A DNA stretch of 64,000 nt from NCBI RefSeq assembly GCF_000196675.2, contig NZ_CP002597.1:1-64000 (forward strand), in the 5' to 3' direction. Positions 59,714 through 64,000 of this stretch are shown piece after piece. The DNA is from Pseudonocardia benzenivorans CB1190. Lineage in GTDB: Bacteria > Actinomycetota > Actinomycetes > Mycobacteriales > Pseudonocardiaceae. The translations under genes were made by a program, and so were the position numbers. Position 1 is the stretch's first letter, and each line of letters begins with the position of its first letter. A model generated the notes under the pieces. That model did not search any database. It was not told the origin of the DNA and was given only the letters and a program-made list of their open reading frames with translations.

Positions 59714-60798
59714 GCACGGCGCTCAACGGTCATCGCGTGCCGAACCCGCTGGACACCGAGCATCTCCAGGACGTCGACGTGCCTGTCGACATCGCCGACG
59801 GGCTATCTGCTGCCACAGGAGACGACAGCCTGCTCCGCCTATCCCACCGTGCGCCCGGGGTGCGGAAGAGCGCTGACCCGGTTGCCCGGCTCGCCGAGGA
59901 GGTGCACCGAGCCCGAGGGCTGGTCGCCCTGCAGGACGACGAGGCCCTCCAGCTCGCCCTGTCGGCTCGCGAGCGCGCCGCGGACCGCAAGGTCACCGAG
60001 CGGCTGCGGGCGTTCGATCGGGCCGAGCGGCGACGGTCCGGTGCCGAGCAGGCTCGTGAGGCCCGACGCGCCCGGGCCGATGCACGGTGGACCGCCAGGG
60101 CCCAGCGGGGTCGCCAGCGGCTGCTCAATCCCAACCGCCGCCTAGCGAGCACCTACCGCCGCTACATGATCCTCTCCGCCTTTCCGATCGCAGTGATCAT
60201 CGGCGGCGTCGCGTGGATGTCGGCGTCGGTGCACCATGGTGTCGTCGGTGTCCACGGGACGTGGCTGGGCTACCTGATCGAGCCGATGGCCTCGGTGCTG
60301 CTGATCGTGTCGATGATCGCGCAGTTCACCGCCATCGAGAACCGCGAGGACTGCCCGAGGTGGTTCCTCTGGCTCGACGTGGGCATCGCCGCCGCGTCGC
60401 TGTTCCTCAACATCGTGCCGTGGGGAGTCCGGTTCGGCTGGCAGTCCGCCGAACTCCCGGGCCACGTTTTTCCGCCGCTGCTCGTCGTCGCCGGCGTCGC
60501 GGTCTTCCACATGATCAACCGGCTCTTCGGCAACATTTTGGTCAACCTGCACGACGAGCTCACCGAGACCCGACTCAACGAGCAGACCGCCGACGTCGTG
60601 GTCCTCTACGAGCGTGCCAAGCGCGAGATCGCCGCCGGGCGGCTCGCAGTGGGGGAGTCAGGCAAGCCGAGCCGGGAAGGCATCCGGCGCCTGTTCAACA
60701 TCGGCAAGGGCCGAGCCCAGCTCACCGGCGATGCCTTCGACGTCGTCCACAACGCCCTCGGGGCGGCGGCCGAGTCCAGCGTGCCTGCGCGGGGCTGA
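59710..60798 (+). CDS. DUF2637-like membrane protein
   Basis: 362 residues, ATG overlapping the whiB-like stop (ATGA). N-terminal ~155 residues are charged and coiled-coil prone (ERLRAFDRAERRRSGAEQAREARRARAD). Four hydrophobic helices follow (RYMILSAFPIAVIIGGVAWM; MASVLLIVSMIAQFTAI; WLDVGIAAASLFLNIVPWG; VFPPLLVVAGVAVFHMI), the arrangement of DUF2637 proteins common on actinobacterial conjugative elements. The C-terminal domain (REGIRRLFNIGKGRAQLTGDAFDVVHNALG) looks like a helix-turn-helix. Probably part of plasmid spread or transfer. Confidence 0.65.
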   Translation: MSTALNGHRVPNPLDTEHLQDVDVPVDIADGLSAATGDDSLLRLSHRAPGVRKSADPVARLAEEVHRARGLVALQDDEALQLALSARERAADRKVTERLRAFDRAERRRSGAEQAREARRARADARWTARAQRGRQRLLNPNRRLASTYRRYMILSAFPIAVIIGGVAWMSASVHHGVVGVHGTWLGYLIEPMASVLLIVSMIAQFTAIENREDCPRWFLWLDVGIAAASLFLNIVPWGVRFGWQSAELPGHVFPPLLVVAGVAVFHMINRLFGNILVNLHDELTETRLNEQTADVVVLYERAKREIAAGRLAVGESGKPSREGIRRLFNIGKGRAQLTGDAFDVVHNALGAAAESSVPARG

Positions 60799-60881
60799 CC
60801 CCAGCCCGGACTGGCCCGTCCCGGGGGCGCCTCCGGCACCGCGATGCGGGAGGCGCCCCCTCGAGACCAGGAGAACGTCCG

Positions 60882-61097
60882 ATGCCGGACACCCTGACCC
60901 TGACCCTGCTGACCGCCGACGGACGCCGCTGCGCACGAGCGCGGCAGGTGGACGCCGACGCCCAGGCCCCGCACACGCTCCTGCCCCATGTCCTCGAACT
61001 GGCCCAGCAGAACCACCTGCCGGGCAACGACTTCGAGACCGAGGTAGCCCTCGCCGACAGCGGCAAGGTCATCTACCTCCTCAGGTGCCTGGTATGA
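60882..61097 (+). CDS. Small conserved-looking hypothetical protein
   Basis: 71 residues: DTLTLTLLTADGRRCARARQVDADAQAPHTLLPHVLELAQQNHLPGNDFETEVALADSGKVIYLLRCLV. A compact alpha/beta pattern resembling ubiquitin-like or EsaB-like folds, but no family can be named. GGAG lies about 10 bases before the ATG, and the stop overlaps the next start (ATGA), supporting translation. Confidence 0.6.
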   Translation: MPDTLTLTLLTADGRRCARARQVDADAQAPHTLLPHVLELAQQNHLPGNDFETEVALADSGKVIYLLRCLV

Positions 61098-61393
61098 GCG
61101 GCCACCGGCGGACGCTCGCGAATGGCGCGGCGCTCCCGCTGACACAGCGCAAGAGTCGTCTGGCCCGGCGGCGGGCGAGCCTCGCGGCTCGCTACGCGGC
61201 GGCCGCGACACCGATCGAGCGGGCTCACGCCGCCTGGGCATACCTCCTCGGCGCTGCCGCCCGACGCCAACCCGACCAGCGCGTCGCCGACGAGCTGCTC
61301 GACGACGTCGCGCGGACGCTCATCCGCGTCGGCGACCAACTCCTGCAGCTCCAGGCCCGTGAACCGCTGCACCCGGACCGGAGGCAGTCATGA
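61094..61393 (+). CDS. Small basic hypothetical protein
   Basis: 99 residues, ATG overlapping the previous stop. Very Arg/Ala-rich N-terminal half (LTQRKSRLARRRASLAARYAAAATPIERAHAAWAYLLGAAARR) then an amphipathic helix (VADELLDDVARTLIRVGDQLLQLQ). Could bind nucleic acid. Its place in the coupled run implies a transfer-related role. Unknown family. Confidence 0.55.
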   Translation: MSGHRRTLANGAALPLTQRKSRLARRRASLAARYAAAATPIERAHAAWAYLLGAAARRQPDQRVADELLDDVARTLIRVGDQLLQLQAREPLHPDRRQS

Positions 61394-61926
61394 CCGACCC
61401 GACCCCGGTAGCCGAGCAGGCGGGCCCGGACGGGGACGACACCCCGGACGCCGCGGCTGCCCGCACCGTGGGCGAGCTGGCCCGTGCCAAGCTCAAGGCT
61501 GCATCGCAGGCGCCGGCACCGACCCGCGCAGCAGAGGTCGCCGTTACCGCGGACCAGGGCGACCGCAACCCGAGGGCCGGACTGCACGCCCGGCTGATGG
61601 CCTCGGTCAAGGAGCTGCGGTTCGTCTCCGAGCAGCCCAGCTCCCTGCACGACGTCATCGCCCTTGCCGCTCGCGGCGAATGGACGGCTGCCGAGGCAGG
61701 ACCGGTGCGCGCACTCGCCCAGATCCACGCGACCGCCATCCAAGTCCCGCTGCTCACCGTGGCCTACTTCCTGGCCTGGTCCTGCCGAAGCCCCGCCCGG
61801 CTGTGGACGGTCTTCGCGCTCGTCAACACCCTCGGCTCGGCGCTCAACACCATTCCTGTCATCAACGTGGTCATCCCCGACTGGCTCACCTGGGGATTCT
61901 GGCCGCCGTTCTGCTGGATCTTCTGA
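61390..61926 (+). CDS. Membrane protein of the transfer-type operon
   Basis: 178 residues, 4-base overlap with the previous gene. Acidic disordered N-terminus, a central amphipathic region (MASVKELRFVSEQPSSLHDVIALAARGEW), then two hydrophobic helices (AIQVPLLTVAYFLAWSC; LVNTLGSALNTIPVINVVIPDWLTWGFWPPFCWIF). No family recognised. Confidence 0.6.
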   Translation: MTDPTPVAEQAGPDGDDTPDAAAARTVGELARAKLKAASQAPAPTRAAEVAVTADQGDRNPRAGLHARLMASVKELRFVSEQPSSLHDVIALAARGEWTAAEAGPVRALAQIHATAIQVPLLTVAYFLAWSCRSPARLWTVFALVNTLGSALNTIPVINVVIPDWLTWGFWPPFCWIF

Positions 61927-61957
61927 TGCCGTACTCCTACGAACAAAGGACGGAAAC

Positions 61958-62398
61958 ATGAACTGGGGAGTTGCCTCGATTTGCGCTGTTGCGCTCGTCG
62001 TCGGGGCCTGGACCTACTGGCACAAGGACGCCCCAAAGTTCACCACCTTCCTGTTTCTGGTCGGGGGCATCGGATTCGGTGGTGCCCTCGGCAAGTGGAT
62101 CGGCGATCACCTCAGCCAAGCTCTCGGAACCGTCGGGACCACCACCGGCACGCTGATCGGCTTCTCCACGTCGGCCATCGTCGCCGCGATTGGGCTGGTC
62201 GCGACCCTAGAAGTCGTGGTCAAGGGCATGCACCCGAAGAGGGCGAAGCCCAAGCGCTGGCACCCATGGCTGGCTTTGGCGCTGCCGCTGATCGTCACGG
62301 CCACAGGCGTTCCCGTGATCACGCAGCTCATGCACGCATTCGCCTCCGGTGTCGGAAACGTCGGCAGTGCGCTGTCGAATCTCGGGCTGGGCGGGTGA
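61958..62398 (+). CDS. Small membrane protein, possible SpdB-like
   Basis: 146 residues, ATG with AAAGGA upstream. Four hydrophobic segments (GVASICAVALVVGAWTYW; TTFLFLVGGIGFGGALGKWIGDHL; LIGFSTSAIVAAIGLVATLEVVV; WLALALPLIVTATGVPVITQL) and a basic loop (KGMHPKRAKPKRWHP). The layout resembles small Spd/Trb-type proteins of actinobacterial plasmids; this is inference. Confidence 0.6.
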   Translation: MNWGVASICAVALVVGAWTYWHKDAPKFTTFLFLVGGIGFGGALGKWIGDHLSQALGTVGTTTGTLIGFSTSAIVAAIGLVATLEVVVKGMHPKRAKPKRWHPWLALALPLIVTATGVPVITQLMHAFASGVGNVGSALSNLGLGG

Positions 62399-62403
62399 TC
62401 TAA

Positions 62404-63441
62404 GTGGAACTGCTCATCCTGTCCATGCTCTTCGCTTGGGGGATAGTCCGATACGGGGCCACCGAATTCGTCGCCGCACGGTCGGGCACCGAGGCCCCGC
62501 GAATCGCCGAGCGCCGCCAGCGCGCCGCCCACGCCCACGAGATGGCCATGGCCAAGCTCGCCCGCCGCACCACCCCGACGATCGCCGAGGCCCTCGGGGA
62601 ACGGATCGCCGCACGGATCGCCAACCCCCGCGGGGGCCCCGCCCGCCAGGCCATGAACCAGTGGTGGGCCGACTCCTGGGGCTACGCCCTCGAGCGCCGC
62701 CGCCGACGCCACGAGCGCGCCGAGGCCGGCGACCTCGGCCGCCAACGCGCGGCCCGCGCAGCCAAGCAGTGGCTGCGCAACCGCACCAGCCGCAACCAGG
62801 ACAACCCCGATCAGCAGCAGCGGGTGTGGGCCGAGGCGGAGGTCGTGGACGACGACAACGACGTCATCGACGCCGAACTCGTCGACGACGACCAGCCCAA
62901 CCCGAGCCCGGCACCCGAGCAGGACACCCCGCAGCCAGACGACCAGCTGCCCACCGACCGCTTCGACGACCCGACCGCGCCGTCCGCCCCGGAGCCGGAC
63001 CCGACTCAAGCCGACCCGGTCACGCTGCCCCTCGCCGGCCTTACCGCAGCCACCGCCGAACTGCACGACATCGAGGCCTCTCTGGCCTCGGTGACCCCCA
63101 TCCGAGGAGGAATGACCATGACCGCCGCCCAGCACACGATGACCAGCGGAGAGACCCTCGACCCCGCCGCCGCGCTCGCCTTCGTCGACGGCATCCGCGA
63201 CCTGGCCCAGCGCATGTTCACCGAGATCGAGCTGTCAGTGGCCACGCTGAGCCAGGCCGGCCTGGCCGGTGAGCCGATCGCGCTCCTGCGCCAGATGCAG
63301 GAGGCCGCCCAGGTCCTGGTCGGCAACAGCGACGCCGCCAAGAGTCACTTCGAGCGTCACCTCGCCACCCAGGACGTCGTGCTCTCCGACGACACCCTCG
63401 CCGGCACCGTCAGCGGCACCTACGTCGGCACCCGCTCCTGA
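62404..63441 (+). CDS. Membrane-anchored charged hypothetical protein
   Basis: 345 residues from a GTG. One N-terminal hydrophobic segment (MELLILSMLFAWGIVRYG), a long Arg/Ala-rich helical region (about 25-130), a Pro/Asp-rich linker (about 145-210), and a C-terminal helical domain (DPAAALAFVDGIRDLAQRMFTEIELSVATLSQAGLAGEPIALLRQMQEAAQVLVGNSDAAKSHFERHLATQDVVLSDD). The C-terminal helices resemble coiled-coil plasmid proteins seen next to TraB/FtsK-type transfer genes. Function unknown. Confidence 0.6.
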   Translation: MELLILSMLFAWGIVRYGATEFVAARSGTEAPRIAERRQRAAHAHEMAMAKLARRTTPTIAEALGERIAARIANPRGGPARQAMNQWWADSWGYALERRRRRHERAEAGDLGRQRAARAAKQWLRNRTSRNQDNPDQQQRVWAEAEVVDDDNDVIDAELVDDDQPNPSPAPEQDTPQPDDQLPTDRFDDPTAPSAPEPDPTQADPVTLPLAGLTAATAELHDIEASLASVTPIRGGMTMTAAQHTMTSGETLDPAAALAFVDGIRDLAQRMFTEIELSVATLSQAGLAGEPIALLRQMQEAAQVLVGNSDAAKSHFERHLATQDVVLSDDTLAGTVSGTYVGTRS

Positions 63442-63618
63442 CCCCCACTGCGCGAGGTGTGATCGGCGCCGGAACCAAGACCATCCGACGCCGCTGACGT
63501 CAGAACCTTCGACAGCCCTGCCCCCACACCAGGTGGGCACCCGTGTCGCGGCGGAGCAGGGCACCACGACTCGCAAGACCAGCACTCTTCATCAGTCAGC
63601 TCCGAGGAGGGGCGAGCG

Positions 63619-64000
63619 ATGCAGCAGCGGACTCGACCGGCCAGCAAGGCACGGCCGTCAGCCGACCTGTGCGTGGCACCGACCCGCGCCATCGAGGTCG
63701 CGCAAAACGCGCGCGCCGACCGAGGCCGTCGGGCCAGGCGACTGCCCTACGTCGCCGCGGGCGCGACCGCGGCCGCCGGGTACGGCGCGTGGGGGCTGAG
63801 CGAGCTCGCCCAGCTTGCTGCTGGACCAGCCGGCGAGGTGGTCGTCTCGACCGGCACCGCCGGACTGTGCGCGGCGGCCCTTGGCATCCTGCGTCTGCAC
63901 CGGGGCTCCGTAATCCCCAAGTTGTGGCGGCGGCGACTGTGGACCGCAGGCGCGAGCGCTGCCTCGTGGGTGACCGCGGCGTCGGCGGTCGGCCCGGTGA
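63619..64000 (+). CDS. Membrane protein, continues past the window
   Basis: At least 127 residues from the ATG at 63619, with GAGGAGGGGCG upstream; the frame is open to the window end. Basic N-terminus (QQRTRPASKARPS; RADRGRRARRLP), then hydrophobic segments (YVAAGATAAAGYGAWGLSEL; VVVSTGTAGLCAAALGIL; WTAGASAASWVTAASAVG). It has the look of the N-terminal membrane part of a transfer protein. The 177 bases before it (63442-63618) show no gene. Confidence 0.6.
   Translation, partial: MQQRTRPASKARPSADLCVAPTRAIEVAQNARADRGRRARRLPYVAAGATAAAGYGAWGLSELAQLAAGPAGEVVVSTGTAGLCAAALGILRLHRGSVIPKLWRRRLWTAGASAASWVTAASAVGPV

Noticed and set aside
10789-64000. CRISPR array
   Set aside because: No set of regularly spaced identical repeats was seen; the recurring motifs found are operators, parS-like sites and IS ends.

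Overview
The window reads as part of a large conjugative plasmid (or plasmid-derived element) of a high-GC actinomycete. A Pseudonocardia-like host is the best guess. The evidence is GC-rich coding with GTG/TTG starts, actinobacterial plasmid gene families (prim-pol, DUF2637, WhiB, DUF5753/DUF6879) and a tetrahydrofuran/1,4-dioxane monooxygenase cluster of the kind known from Pseudonocardia tetrahydrofuranoxydans K1 and P. dioxanivorans CB1190. The host assignment is inference; no rRNA or tRNA gene was recognised.

Layout. 0-2 kb: a tyrosine recombinase fragment and an orphan PD-(D/E)XK nuclease-like gene. 2-10.7 kb: leftward surface/transfer module (proline-rich protein, ParA/MinD-like ATPase, secreted protein, truncated Rpf-like protein, and a separate NlpC/P60 hydrolase), with an EspR-like regulator and a lipoprotein. 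10.8-15.2 kb: replication module (prim-pol, RHH-like protein, Rep-like protein, DnaB). 15.3-19.5 kb: a zeta-toxin gene whose upstream partner gene is split by an IS256-type element with an 8-bp target duplication, then an integrase. 19.6-22.5 kb: a second IS256-family element abutting an IS1380 remnant.

22.5-38.2 kb is a visibly AT-richer catabolic island. A leftward arm encodes a GntR/FCD regulator, an ADHFE1-type hydroxyacid-oxoacid transhydrogenase-like enzyme and a YdiJ-like FAD/Fe-S 2-hydroxyacid dehydrogenase. A rightward arm encodes an EthD-like protein, an aldehyde dehydrogenase, thmA-thmD-thmB-thmC, an acetate/succinate-type transporter and a second aldehyde dehydrogenase. Inferred route: tetrahydrofuran is hydroxylated by ThmADBC; the 4-hydroxybutyraldehyde tautomer is oxidised to 4-hydroxybutyrate; the transhydrogenase makes succinate semialdehyde while reducing 2-oxoglutarate to D-2-hydroxyglutarate; the FAD/Fe-S enzyme regenerates 2-oxoglutarate; an aldehyde dehydrogenase yields succinate. 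Four CATG-N3-CATG palindromes lie where a shared GntR operator would be expected. thmA carries one in-frame TAG at codon 131, so this copy looks inactive unless the codon is read through or is a sequencing error.

38.2-49.2 kb: mntH, then a nested insertion-sequence island. One IS256-type copy is interrupted in turn by an IS1634-type element (30-bp target duplication), an IS110 element and an IS21 element, and two more IS110 elements follow. 49.4-57.2 kb: plasmid maintenance (coiled-coil KfrA-like protein, ParB, ParA, five parS-like palindromes, paralogous small proteins, lipoprotein, HTH protein). 57.4-59.3 kb: a DUF6879/DUF5753 regulatory trio. 59.4-64 kb: WhiB-like protein and a translationally coupled run of small membrane and transfer-type proteins that continues past the window.
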